From assembly GCA_052174135.1 (NCBI GenBank), contig JBQMRZ010000004.1, forward strand, positions 62,001 through 126,000: 64,000 nt of DNA. The letters are read 5' to 3'. The notes below the pieces were generated by a model that searched no databases, had not been told where the DNA came from, and was given only the letters and a program-made list of their open reading frames with translations. Both the position numbers and the translations under genes were made by a program. Shown in pieces: positions 19,164 to 28,983 of this stretch. The first letter of the stretch is position 1. The number at the start of each line of letters is the position of its first letter. The DNA is from Arsenophonus sp052174135. GTDB taxonomy: Bacteria; Pseudomonadota; Gammaproteobacteria; Enterobacterales; Enterobacteriaceae.

Positions 19164-20834
19164 TTAGTAAAAGTTTTCGCTGTTATATTTTTTTTTAGAT
19201 GCCGCTAACATATCTGTTACATTATGCATTTCAATTCGCTCGAATAATGTTTTAAATGGAGTAATTTTATGATTTAATAAAGGATTGTTAATATCATCCC
19301 AATTTAGTGAAATATTTAAAAAAGTTTCCGCTCGAACAGTAAGTCCGGGTAATATAGGTTTTAAATAAGTCATTAAAACGCGAAATAAATTTATACCCAT
19401 AGAACATATATCATGTAAATCATCTTCACGACCTTTTTGTTTAGCAACTATCCATGGCGCTTGTTCATCGATATAACGATTAGCTCGATCAACAAGTAAC
19501 ATAATTTTATAAATTGCTTTATTGTACCCACGGCGATAAAATTCTTGACCAATTTTTTTTTCTGTTATGATAAAATGCTGATAAAGCTCTGGAGCTACAA
19601 GACGTGATGACAGTTTATCATGAAAGTATTTATTAATGAATCCAACATTACGAGCAGCAAGATTAACAACTTTATTAACAATATCGCTATTTACTCGCCT
19701 AACAAAATCTTCTAAATTAAGGTCAATATCATCAATGCTAGAAGAAAGCTTAGTTGCATAATAATAACGTAAACAATCAGCATCTAAATAATCTAAATAA
19801 GTACGTGCAGTAATAAAAGTTCCTCGTGATTTTGACATTTTTGCACCATTAATAGTTATATAGCCATGAACAAAAATATTTGTAGGCTTTCGGTAACCAC
19901 TACCTTCTAATATTGCCGGCCAAAATAAGCTATGAAAGTAGGCAATATCTTTGCCAATAAAATGATAAAGTTCTATAGTGGAATTTTTATTCCAATAACT
20001 ATCAAAATCAATATTAGGTTCTTTTTTACATAAATTCTTAAATGCCCCTATATAACCAATAGGCGCATCTAACCAAACGTAAAAATATTTATTTGGTTCA
20101 TCAGGAATTTTAAAGCCAAAATAAGGAGCATCACGAGTAATATCCCATTGCTGTAAACCTATCTCAAACCATTCTTTCATTTTATTCGTTATTTGGGACT
20201 GCAAAACACCTGAACGTATCCAAATTTTTAACATATCACTAAATGCTGGTAAATTAAAGAAAAAATGTATGCTTTTGCGAATTTCAGGCGTTGAACCAGA
20301 AATTATTGAATGAGGATTAATAAGTTCTATTGAGTTATAAGTTCCACCACAGATTTCGCAATTATCACCATATTGATCACTAGCTTGACATTTTGGACAG
20401 ATTCCTTTAACAAAGCGATCAGGTAAAAAAATACCTTCTTTAGTATCATAAAGTTGTGAGATCATTTTTTTTTGTATAAAACCATTTTTTTTTAATTTTA
20501 AATAAATTTGTTCAGATAATATTTTATTTTCAATACTATGAGTTGAATGATAATTATCATAATTGATAAAAAATTTAGCAAAATCATATTGATGTTCTTT
20601 CTTTATTTTATTAATCATTTTCTCAGGAGATATACCTAATTGCTGAGCTTTTAGCATGATTGCTGTGCCATGAGTATCATCAGCACAAATAAAGTAAACT
20701 TGTTTGCCACGCATTTTTTGATAACGGACCCAAATATCAGCTTGAATATGCTCTAACATATGCCCAAGATGAATTGAACCGTTAGCATAAGGTAGTGCAC
20801 AGGTTACCAAAAGTTTTTTCTCGATTTGAGACAT
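19164..20834 (-). CDS. metG: methionyl-tRNA synthetase, catalytic core only
   Basis: Charges initiator and elongator tRNA-Met. The class I core is complete: ANGSIHLGHM carries the HIGH-type motif at residues 22-25, four cysteines CPKC...CEIC form the zinc knuckle near 145-160, KMSKS is in GAKMSKSRGTF near 333, and the anticodon-binding helical domain follows (ANRYIDEQAPW). The product has 556 residues against 677 in E. coli. It stops in the linker after MLAASKKKYNSENFY, and the missing OB-fold dimerisation/tRNA-binding domain survives as an out-of-frame fossil just downstream. E. coli MetG truncated near residue 550 is known to be an active monomer, so this protein is probably functional. It is divergent from mrp, as in E. 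coli. Confidence 0.95.
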   Translation of the reverse strand: MSQIEKKLLVTCALPYANGSIHLGHMLEHIQADIWVRYQKMRGKQVYFICADDTHGTAIMLKAQQLGISPEKMINKIKKEHQYDFAKFFINYDNYHSTHSIENKILSEQIYLKLKKNGFIQKKMISQLYDTKEGIFLPDRFVKGICPKCQASDQYGDNCEICGGTYNSIELINPHSIISGSTPEIRKSIHFFFNLPAFSDMLKIWIRSGVLQSQITNKMKEWFEIGLQQWDITRDAPYFGFKIPDEPNKYFYVWLDAPIGYIGAFKNLCKKEPNIDFDSYWNKNSTIELYHFIGKDIAYFHSLFWPAILEGSGYRKPTNIFVHGYITINGAKMSKSRGTFITARTYLDYLDADCLRYYYATKLSSSIDDIDLNLEDFVRRVNSDIVNKVVNLAARNVGFINKYFHDKLSSRLVAPELYQHFIITEKKIGQEFYRRGYNKAIYKIMLLVDRANRYIDEQAPWIVAKQKGREDDLHDICSMGINLFRVLMTYLKPILPGLTVRAETFLNISLNWDDINNPLLNHKITPFKTLFERIEMHNVTDMLAASKKKYNSENFY

Positions 20835-21049
20835 AGTAAGAATTTAACTTCCGTGAAAATTAAAAAATAATTTAATTTTAAATAATTAAATTTCGATCAA
20901 GCCTAAATATGATAAATTTATCATTATTTTATTGTAATTTTAATGAATAAATATTTTTTGTTATCTATTTATTTTAATTAAAAAATTCTCTAGTATGATA
21001 GCATAATTAATTATTGATTTTTTATATAAAAAAAATAAAAGGATCTTAA

Positions 21050-22162
21050 ATGAATGGAAAACCCCTTAAACAAATAAAATCTAAAGATTTAATAAAGAAA
21101 GTCATTGAAGTTTTAGATAGATTTTTTCATTCAACATTACAAAGTAATTTGAGCGCATTAGAGGCATTATATTATTGTGAATTATTAGATAATGTTTTGT
21201 ATATTGAATTAGTTATGCCTTTTGCTTGGCAAAGTCCTTTTAATCTATTAGTTGAACAACAAACATTACAATTACAAAAAGTAATTGAGGTAAAAAGAGT
21301 AGAATGGAAATTACGTCATAATGTAAGTATATTACGTAGAGTAAATAATTTACCTGGAATAAATGGAATTCGCAATATTATTGCTGTTAGTTCATGCAAA
21401 GGTGGAGTTGGTAAATCATGTACAACAGTAAATTTAGCTTTAGCATTAGCCAAAGAAGGTGTAAATGTAGGTATTTTAGATGCTGATGTTTATGGGCCAT
21501 CTATTCCTATTATGTTAGCAACTAAAAATGAGCACCCAAAATCATCTGATGGTCATCATATGACACCAATAATGGCATATGGATTGGCAACTAATTCTAT
21601 TGGTTATTTAATTAATGATGATAATGCGATGATATGGCGTGGACCAATGGCTAGTAAGGCTTTAATACAAATGTTAAAAGAGACGGAATGGCCAAATTTA
21701 GATTATTTATTAATTGATATGCCACCTGGAACTGGTGATATTCAGTTAACATTATCGCAGAGTATTCCAGTTACCGCAGCAATCGTTATTACTACACCAC
21801 AGGATATTGCCTTGCTTGATGCAAAAAAAGGTATTATTATGTTTGAAAGAGTTAAAGTGCCTATATTGGGTGTTATTGAAAATATGAGTTTTCATATTTG
21901 TAGCAATTGTGGATACTTAGACCATATTTTTGGTTATGACGGAGCAAGAAGATTAACTAAAAAATACAAATATAAATTACTAGGTAAAATTCCATTACAT
22001 ATTTCTCTACGTGAAGATTTAGACCAGGGTCAACCCACAGTAATAAAAAATCCTAATGGTAAATTTGCTAATATTTACAGGGAAATAGCATTAACTATTT
22101 CTTCACAAATGTATTGGACAATGGAAAAAAAATCTACAGAAATTATTTTTAGGGTTATTTAG
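21050..22162 (+). CDS. mrp: iron-sulfur cluster carrier ATPase Mrp/ApbC
   Basis: P-loop ATPase of the Nbp35/Mrp/MinD family that binds and transfers [4Fe-4S] clusters to apoproteins in the cytosol. The 370-residue length is the E. coli length. An N-terminal MIP18-like region covers about residues 1-95, the deviant Walker A CKGGVGKS lies near 117, LIDMPPGTGD near 224, and the C-terminal cluster-binding CxxC is ICSNCG near 285. ATG 21050 follows AAAGGATC. The 215-base spacer to metG should carry two divergent promoters. Relevant local clients include the radical-SAM BioB. Confidence 0.95.
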   Translation: MNGKPLKQIKSKDLIKKVIEVLDRFFHSTLQSNLSALEALYYCELLDNVLYIELVMPFAWQSPFNLLVEQQTLQLQKVIEVKRVEWKLRHNVSILRRVNNLPGINGIRNIIAVSSCKGGVGKSCTTVNLALALAKEGVNVGILDADVYGPSIPIMLATKNEHPKSSDGHHMTPIMAYGLATNSIGYLINDDNAMIWRGPMASKALIQMLKETEWPNLDYLLIDMPPGTGDIQLTLSQSIPVTAAIVITTPQDIALLDAKKGIIMFERVKVPILGVIENMSFHICSNCGYLDHIFGYDGARRLTKKYKYKLLGKIPLHISLREDLDQGQPTVIKNPNGKFANIYREIALTISSQMYWTMEKKSTEIIFRVI

Positions 22163-22941
22163 ATTCATTAAAGTTTATAACTTATCTATTGAAAATAAAT
22201 ATAAAGTAATAATTAATATCATGTATTTTCTAAAAATTAATTAAACTTAATTTTAAATACTAAAAGGTATTAAAATAATTTTTTATAATTTTATGATTAT
22301 AATATTTTAAATATATTAAATTTAATTAAATTTAATATATTTAAAATAATTAATAAAAATATATATGTGATATCATCAGTATATTAGCTATTTTAATACA
22401 TAAAAATTTCTTAAAGACACTCTTTGTCATTAATTACATATTCAATTAAATGATTAAGATATTAATATTTATCAATTAAAATCATTATTGTTGAGATTCA
22501 ATTTAAAAGTTTAATAGAAGAATTGATTTAAATAAATTTAAATTAATTTATTTAATAGATTGTGATCTATTTTTATTATCTTTAATCATTAAATAAGTAA
22601 AAAGATTAATTTATTAAAAATAATTATATCGAGCATAATATATAATAAGAAAATATATTTTTATCATTTATCTTTAAAAGATATTAGATATTTACTCAGT
22701 AAATATCATTGAATGGTGTATACATGAATAAAAAATAATAAAATTCTTTTATTAAAAAAAAATAAAATAGAGTATAAGATAGTATATTTATTTTTTTAAA
22801 AAAAATAATAAATATACAAAATATTATTTCATGTTAAAGATATAATAATTAGATTGAAATTGATGGTTAAAAATTAAAATAATGAATTTTATATCAGTAA
22901 TTACTTATAAATATACTAAATATCATTAAAAGGAGATAAAA
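22163..22941 (+). other. spacer between mrp and dcd
   Basis: Nearly 780 bases with no gene. In several relatives udk precedes dcd; I looked for a udk relic and saw none. It contains a perfect 46-base palindrome at 22303-22348. AAAGGAG at about 22928-22934 is the dcd ribosome site. Confidence 0.5.
22303..22348. repeat. perfect 46-base palindrome
   Basis: Arms of 23 bases, all A/T, abut at 22325/22326 with no mismatch. It lies 140 bases past the mrp stop. No poly-U flank. Confidence 0.92.
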
Positions 22942-23553
22942 ATGCGACTTTGCGATCGCGATATAATTAAATGCCTTGATAAAAAAAAAATAATTATTGA
23001 ACCGCGTCCATCAATTGAGAGAATTAATGGTGCAACAGTTGATGTTTGTTTAGGTAATAAATTTCGAGTATTTCAAAATCATAAAGTACCTTATATTAAT
23101 CTTAGTGGAACAAAAAATGAAGTTAATGCTATATTAGATTTAGTAATGAGTAATGAAATTACTTTAAGCTATAATAATGCGTTTTTTTTGCAACCTGCCG
23201 AATTAGCACTGGCGGTTACTTCTGAATTAGTTTCTTTACCTGATAATATTATTGGTTGGCTTGATGGTCGTTCTTCCCTTGCTCGTTTAGGACTAATGAT
23301 TCATGTTACTGCTCACCGTATTGATCCAGGTTGGTATGGTCAAATTGTATTAGAATTTTATAATTCAGGCAAATTACCTTTAGCATTACAACCTGGTATG
23401 ATTATTGGGGCATTAAGTTTCGAGACCTTATCTGGTTCAGCTGATCGTCCATATAATCGCCGTCATAACGCAAAATATAAAAATCAACAAGGCGCAGTAG
23501 GTAGTAAAATTAGTGAAGATAATAAAGTAAATATAAATTATGATATTTCTTAA
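22942..23553 (+). CDS. dcd: dCTP deaminase
   Basis: Deaminates dCTP to dUTP, which dUTPase turns into the dUMP used for thymidylate. The 203 residues are about ten more than in E. coli because of a short C-terminal extension ending NINYDIS. Family motifs are intact: MRLCDRDI start, DGRSSLARLGL, TAHRIDPGWYGQIVLEF with the catalytic-site region, and PYNRRHNAKYKNQQGAVGS covering the triphosphate. ATG 22942 has the strong AAAGGAGATAAAA site. No partner gene is adjacent. Confidence 0.95.
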   Translation: MRLCDRDIIKCLDKKKIIIEPRPSIERINGATVDVCLGNKFRVFQNHKVPYINLSGTKNEVNAILDLVMSNEITLSYNNAFFLQPAELALAVTSELVSLPDNIIGWLDGRSSLARLGLMIHVTAHRIDPGWYGQIVLEFYNSGKLPLALQPGMIIGALSFETLSGSADRPYNRRHNAKYKNQQGAVGSKISEDNKVNINYDIS

Positions 23554-23681
23554 TTTTTTTTACTTAATTTTTAAATATTCATATATGAAAATATTTAATC
23601 TATTAAAAAATATAAAATAATATAATAAAATAAAAAAAAAGAAAACAAACTATATAAAGATAAAATTATTGTAATTTTTTT

Positions 23682-23707
23682 TCTATTATATTAATTAATA
23701 TAATAGA
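23682..23707. repeat. perfect 26-base palindrome
   Basis: TCTATTATATTAA and its exact reverse complement abut. It lies about 130 bases after dcd; possible terminator, but without a downstream T-run. Confidence 0.75.
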
Positions 23708-24291
23708 GATAGTAATGAAATAAAAATGTTTTTGTTAAAATTAATGATTTTTATTATTTAAGATTTTTCAATGAAATTAAATAATGTAGCTATGATTTAA
23801 TTTTTTATAAAGAAAAACACCTTAATAAACTTTATTTATGTTAAGTATTATATTAAGCCTTATACTATTGATTAATTTTATCGGAATGACTTGGTATGCC
23901 GTAAAAGAATTCAATTATTAGTGTATTAGTACAAATAATATCTTAGTCAATTTTTAGTGTTATTATTAATTTAATAATCAATTTTATTAAATAAAATATG
24001 AATGATTATGAAATTCACATTATAATTTAGATAATCAAATAAAATTAAACTAAAATAATTTTATTTCTATAGAATAATTTTAATGGAGACGTTGATATAA
24101 AAACAATAATAATACAAAATATTTATTTAAATTTTATCTAAAAAACAATCAGTTAATTTAATAAATAAACAATAGTACTTAATTAAATATCTATGATATC
24201 AAATTAATAGTGAGAATATAAAAAATATTTTTCTATTATAGTAAAATTCAATGTAAATATTAGTAAAATTAGTAATGATATTTATTTTTTT

Positions 24292-24332
24292 TTAATTTAA
24301 TTTAAATATCTCAGATATTTAAATTAAATTAA
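24292..24332. repeat. perfect inverted repeat, 20-bp arms
   Basis: Arms 24292-24311 and 24313-24332 flank a single C. It sits between the convergent ends of dcd and yegH, where a bidirectional terminator would be expected, and is preceded on the plus strand by a T-rich run. Confidence 0.9.
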
Positions 24333-25490
24333 TGATAAAATTAATCAATTATAATATATCATTAATGATGTAATATCATCAAAAAATAGAATAAAAGTGA
24401 ATATAATTTCATTATTTTTATTTTTTTTTTAATAAAAATATTAACTGTTTCTGAGTTAAATTATTAACATTAATATTTATTTAATTGATTTATAAATATA
24501 AGTTTTACTAATCTAGATATAAATTAATATTATAATTGTTATCAACAACAATATTAATTCTTGAAGAGATCACAATAATATTTCTAAAAATTAAATATAT
24601 TATTACACCACTTAAAATTGATAATTATGATTTAAATTACTTAAAGTAATCTTTATTTTAAATAAAAATTTAAGCCAATAAATTCATATATTAAAATTTA
24701 GTTATTGATATCTTCGGGCAAACATAATCAATAAAAAATGATTTTTTTAACTGTTAATTAATTTAAATTATAAAAATAGTTTAATTGTTATTATTTTATT
24801 ACTACTATTTTAAATAAATATTAATAGTATTAACTGAGGTTTTTAGTTTTACTTTAAATATTTTATTTTTTATAAAAAAGATGATTAACAGATGTTAATA
24901 TAAAATTTATTATAGTTAAGTTATAATAATTTTATTGTTAAATTTTAATCTATTAATAATTATATGATGTTATTTAAAGTACAATTAACAACGAGTAAAT
25001 TGAAATTTACTTTATTAAATAAACCTTTTAACACCTAATAAATAAAGTTCATGTTTTTAAAGATTTTAAAGGGCAACACTTAAATTAAAAATTTAAATAT
25101 TGATATAAAACTTTAAAAAGATATATTTTATTTTATTAAGTTTTATTTTTTTTGATTTTATTTATAAAATATATATGTCGGTAGATACCTAAATTTAACA
25201 AGGAGATACTTAAGGATAATCTCCTCATTTAATCTTAATAAAGGCTAAAAACTAATATAGGTTATAATAATTTTAATAAAAATAAAAGTAATAATCTTTT
25301 TATTAGTTTTAGTGGCAAACTAAAAATATAAAAACAATTAATATAACTTAATTAAAAAATTAATTTTAAGTTAATTATTCATAGGAAATTTTACGCGTTA
25401 TACTTTCTTATCTATTAATAATTTGTCAATATATAATTTATATTATTAAACATAAAATTCATCCTATCAATAACGCATTATTGATTAATT

Positions 25491-27074
25491 TTAAGTAATA
25501 TTCTGTTTAATATTATTTTTAGATAACTTTAGTGAAGTGATTAACACTTTTTTAAGGCGTTGCCTACTTACTTCTAATGGTTCAAAAACCCAATTTTCAA
25601 TTTTAATGCGCTCACCAACAATAGGCATTCCTTGTAAATGCTCCATTAATAATCCTGCAATTGTCTCATATTCACGTTTTTCATCAAGAGTAATTGGTAC
25701 ATAAAGAATCAAATCTTCTAGAGGCATAAAACCATTAGCAACCCAACGATTATCCTCTAATTGTTGAATGTCATGACGTGAATCAACCTCTTCTTCACTA
25801 ATCGGCATATTACCTGCAATAGTTTCCATGATATCCGTTAATGTAACAATTCCTTTGACAGAACCGAATTCGTCAACAATAAAGGCAAAATGAGTATGGG
25901 CTTTACGAAATTGCTCTAATGCTTGAAGTAGTGATAAACTTTCAGGAAAAATTAAAGGTTGTGTAATCAGTGATTGTAAATTAAGTTTTTTATTTTTTAA
26001 TTGTTGATTCAATATATCTATAACATGTATAACTCCAATAGGTTCATAACTTAATGATTCATCTGTAATAACAAGTCGTGTATGTGGTGTTGTTTCTAGC
26101 AATGAAAGTAGCTTATCTTCATGTTTATTAATATCGATATATTCAATATCATGACGAGAAGTCATAATACTGCTAATATTGCGTTGGGCAAATCCTAATA
26201 AACGAACAACCATTTGTCGTTCTTTTGGATCGAAAATAACATTATTATCAGCGATTAAATCAGAAGTATGATGATCTAATTCAGCGCGTTCATGTTGACC
26301 ATCTAAAACTCGTAATATTGCCTCAGCAGTTCTTTCTCGGAGTGATTTTGTTCCTTTTAAAAAACGACGACGATTAAATAATGCAAATTGATTAAGAGAT
26401 TCAATCATAATAGAGAAACCAATAGCAACATATAAATAGCCTTTTGGTATTAGATAACCAAATCCTTCAGCTACTAAATTAAAACCAATCATAAGTAAAA
26501 AACTAAGACATAGAATAACAATAGTTGGATGAGCATTAATAAACATTGTTAATGATTTACTAGCAATAATCATTAAAATCATAGCAATAGTGACTGCTCC
26601 AATCATAATGCTAATCTGTTCAACTATACCGATAGCAGTAATTACTGAATCAAGTGAAAAAATAGCATCTAAAACAATAATTTGTGTTACAACAGCCCAA
26701 AATTTTGCTGTTTTTCGTTGTTTACCAGATTGCTTATCTTTACCTTCTAACCGTTCATTAAGCTCCATAGTAGCTTTAAAAAGTAGAAAAAGTCCACCAC
26801 TAAACATTAGAATATCCCGCCCACTAAATTTGTGCCCAAAAATATTCATAATAGGATTAGTTAATGAAACAAGTAAAGTAAGAGTAAATAATAAAATAAC
26901 ACGCATAAATAACGCACATGTTAATCCAGTTATTCTTGCTCTATTACGTAGTTTAGCTGGTAATTTATGAGTTAAAATAGCGATAAAAACTAAATTATCA
27001 ATGCCAAGCACAATTTCGAGTACAATAAGAGTAAAAAGTCCAGCCCAAATTGTAGGATTAGTGATCCATTCCAT
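25491..27074 (-). CDS. yegH: TerC/CorC-domain inner-membrane protein YegH
   Basis: An N-terminal TerC-like membrane domain (about residues 1-230, seven hydrophobic segments; MEWITNPTIWAG and VLEIVLGIDNLVFIAIL) is fused to cytosolic CBS domains (about 300-420; SSIMTSRHDIEYID and FAFIVDEFGSVKGIVTLTDI) and a C-terminal CorC/HlyC-type domain (about 440-520; DEKREYETIAGLLM). TerC proteins are thought to export manganese or metallate proteins, but the substrate of YegH is not known. From ATG 27074 the length is 527 residues, which is that of E. coli YegH; YoaE is a poorer match. An alternative in-frame ATG at 27110 adds 12 residues. The order dcd-yegH-gnd matches the E. coli dcd-asmA-yegH...gnd order with genes removed. 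Confidence 0.9.
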   Translation of the reverse strand: MEWITNPTIWAGLFTLIVLEIVLGIDNLVFIAILTHKLPAKLRNRARITGLTCALFMRVILLFTLTLLVSLTNPIMNIFGHKFSGRDILMFSGGLFLLFKATMELNERLEGKDKQSGKQRKTAKFWAVVTQIIVLDAIFSLDSVITAIGIVEQISIMIGAVTIAMILMIIASKSLTMFINAHPTIVILCLSFLLMIGFNLVAEGFGYLIPKGYLYVAIGFSIMIESLNQFALFNRRRFLKGTKSLRERTAEAILRVLDGQHERAELDHHTSDLIADNNVIFDPKERQMVVRLLGFAQRNISSIMTSRHDIEYIDINKHEDKLLSLLETTPHTRLVITDESLSYEPIGVIHVIDILNQQLKNKKLNLQSLITQPLIFPESLSLLQALEQFRKAHTHFAFIVDEFGSVKGIVTLTDIMETIAGNMPISEEEVDSRHDIQQLEDNRWVANGFMPLEDLILYVPITLDEKREYETIAGLLMEHLQGMPIVGERIKIENWVFEPLEVSRQRLKKVLITSLKLSKNNIKQNIT

Positions 27075-27303
27075 AAAATTTATTTTACCTTTTAATATAT
27101 GATAACTCATGCCAACTTTTAAAATAATGAGTGCTTCTGATAAAATTTTAATAAAATAACATTTTTAATCATTTTATCCAAAAATCTTAATCTTAAAAGT
27201 ATGAATTTACTATCATGAAACTATAGAGTAAATTAATAAATTAATATGGAAAATATATTTTTTAATTAATTTTATATAATATCTTTTAGATAGGAGATTT
27301 TTT

Positions 27304-28719
27304 ATGTCAAAACAACAAATTGGTGTAGTTGGTATGGCTGTTATGGGGCGCAATTTAGCATTAAATATTGAAGATAAAGGTTATTCTGTATCAATTTTTA
27401 ATCGTTCTAAAGAAAAAACAGATAAAGTTGTTAAATGTAACCCAGGTAAAAAATTAATTCCATATTATACGATTAAGGAGTTTGTTGTTTCATTAGAGAA
27501 GCCACGCTGTATTTTATTAATGGTAAAGGCAGGTGAAGCGACAAATAAAACTATAGCTTTGTTGACTCCTTATCTAAATAAAGGTGATACCATAATTGAT
27601 GGTGGCAATACTTATTTTCAGGATACTATCCAACATAATCAAGAACTTTTAGCGCAAGGATTTAATTTTATTGGAGCTGGTTTTTCTGGCGGTGCAGAAG
27701 GCGCATTAAAAGGTCCTTCTATCATGCCTGGCGGAAATAAAGATATTTATAACTTAATTTCACCTATTTTGAAGAAAATTGCAGCTAAAGTAGATGGCTG
27801 GCCATGTGTAAGTTATATTGGTCCTAATGGTTCAGGACATTATGTAAAAATGGTACATAATGGCATTGAATATAGTGATATGCAGCTTATTTCTGAAGTT
27901 TATTCGATACTTAAAAACGTATTAAAATTAAATAATGAAGAATTAGCTGATATTTTCACTAAATGGAATAAAAGTGAATTAAGTAGTTATCTAATTAAAA
28001 TTACTGCAGATATTTTTCGTAAAAAAGAAAAAGAAACTGGAAATTATTTAATTGATGTTATTTTAGATAAAGCTACTAATAAAGGAACTGGAAAATGGAC
28101 TAGTCAAAGTGCTTTAGACTTAGGGGTACCTGTTACTCTTATTACTGAATCTGTATTTGCGCGTTATCTTTCTTTTTTAAAGGAACAGAGAGTGATGGCA
28201 TCAAAAATTCTTACCGGACCAATTGTAAGTTTATTTAAAGAAACTGATAAACAAAAAATCATTAAAAAAATTTTTCGTGCCCTTTATTTAAGTAAAATTA
28301 TTTCTTATGCACAAGGTTTTCAACAATTAAAAGCAGCATCAGATGAATATCAATGGCACTTAAATTACGCTGAAATTGCTAGGATTTTTCGTGCTGGATG
28401 TATAATTCGAGCTAAATTTTTACAGAAAATTACTGATGCATATAATGAAAATCCATTTTTAATAAATTTAATGTTAGCACCGTATTTTAAAAATATTACT
28501 GATAAATATCAACAATCATTACGAGAAATTGTTTGTTTTGGTGTACAAAATGGTATTCCGTTACCAACACTTACGGCAGCAATTTCTTATTATGATAGTT
28601 ATCGTTCTAATGTTCTACCTGCAAATTTAATTCAAGCTCAACGTGATTATTTTGGTGCACATGCTTATGAAAGAATTGATAAAAAAGGCATTTTTCATAC
28701 TGAATGGTTAAAAAAATAA
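27304..28719 (+). CDS. gnd: 6-phosphogluconate dehydrogenase (decarboxylating)
   Basis: Oxidises 6-phosphogluconate with NADP to ribulose 5-phosphate and CO2; it follows Pgl in the pentose phosphate branch and supplies NADPH. The 471 residues compare with 468 in E. coli. The NADP-binding GVVGMAVMGRNLALN is at residues 7-21, GAGFSGGAEGA at about 126, and the catalytic lysine and substrate-binding histidine/asparagine are in GHYVKMVHNGIEY at about 180-192. The C-terminal all-helical domain ends YFGAHAYERID as usual. ATG 27304 follows TAGGAG. It is transcribed divergently from yegH. Confidence 0.96.
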   Translation: MSKQQIGVVGMAVMGRNLALNIEDKGYSVSIFNRSKEKTDKVVKCNPGKKLIPYYTIKEFVVSLEKPRCILLMVKAGEATNKTIALLTPYLNKGDTIIDGGNTYFQDTIQHNQELLAQGFNFIGAGFSGGAEGALKGPSIMPGGNKDIYNLISPILKKIAAKVDGWPCVSYIGPNGSGHYVKMVHNGIEYSDMQLISEVYSILKNVLKLNNEELADIFTKWNKSELSSYLIKITADIFRKKEKETGNYLIDVILDKATNKGTGKWTSQSALDLGVPVTLITESVFARYLSFLKEQRVMASKILTGPIVSLFKETDKQKIIKKIFRALYLSKIISYAQGFQQLKAASDEYQWHLNYAEIARIFRAGCIIRAKFLQKITDAYNENPFLINLMLAPYFKNITDKYQQSLREIVCFGVQNGIPLPTLTAAISYYDSYRSNVLPANLIQAQRDYFGAHAYERIDKKGIFHTEWLKK

Positions 28720-28983
28720 GTATGGATAAATTAATGCAAATCATATTAAATTGTTTTATTATGAAAGTTAATGAATAAACTTTGACTTCAATTAGATTTA
28801 ATTAAATAAATCTATTTATTACTCAATATAATTGTTATTATTAGAATTTATAAAACTAAACATAGTTATTATTCTATAAGTTCATATAATAAATAAATTT
28901 ATGGTTAGTTAAATCGATTTTGTTTATTTATAAGTTGTTAATTATTTTAATATAAAAATATATTATAATTTGGATAATACAAT

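Larger units (their letters stand above)
23554..25490 (+). other. 1.9-kb desert between convergent dcd and yegH
   Basis: No gene is seen. In E. coli asmA lies between dcd and yegH, so asmA was probably lost here; I could not read a fossil. Hairpins lie at 23682-23707 and 24292-24332, and a small G+C-richer inverted repeat AGGAGAT...ATCTCCT at 25201-25225 could help end yegH transcription. Confidence 0.5.

Noticed and set aside
25201..25225. AGGAGAT...ATCTCCT as a ribosome site plus terminator
   Set aside because: No open frame follows the AGGAG; the short inverted repeat is weak and lacks a U-tract, so it is only mentioned within the spacer entry.
26590..26970. 126-codon plus-strand open frame
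   Set aside because: Antisense to the TerC domain of yegH; composition reflects the opposite strand and no homology is recognised.
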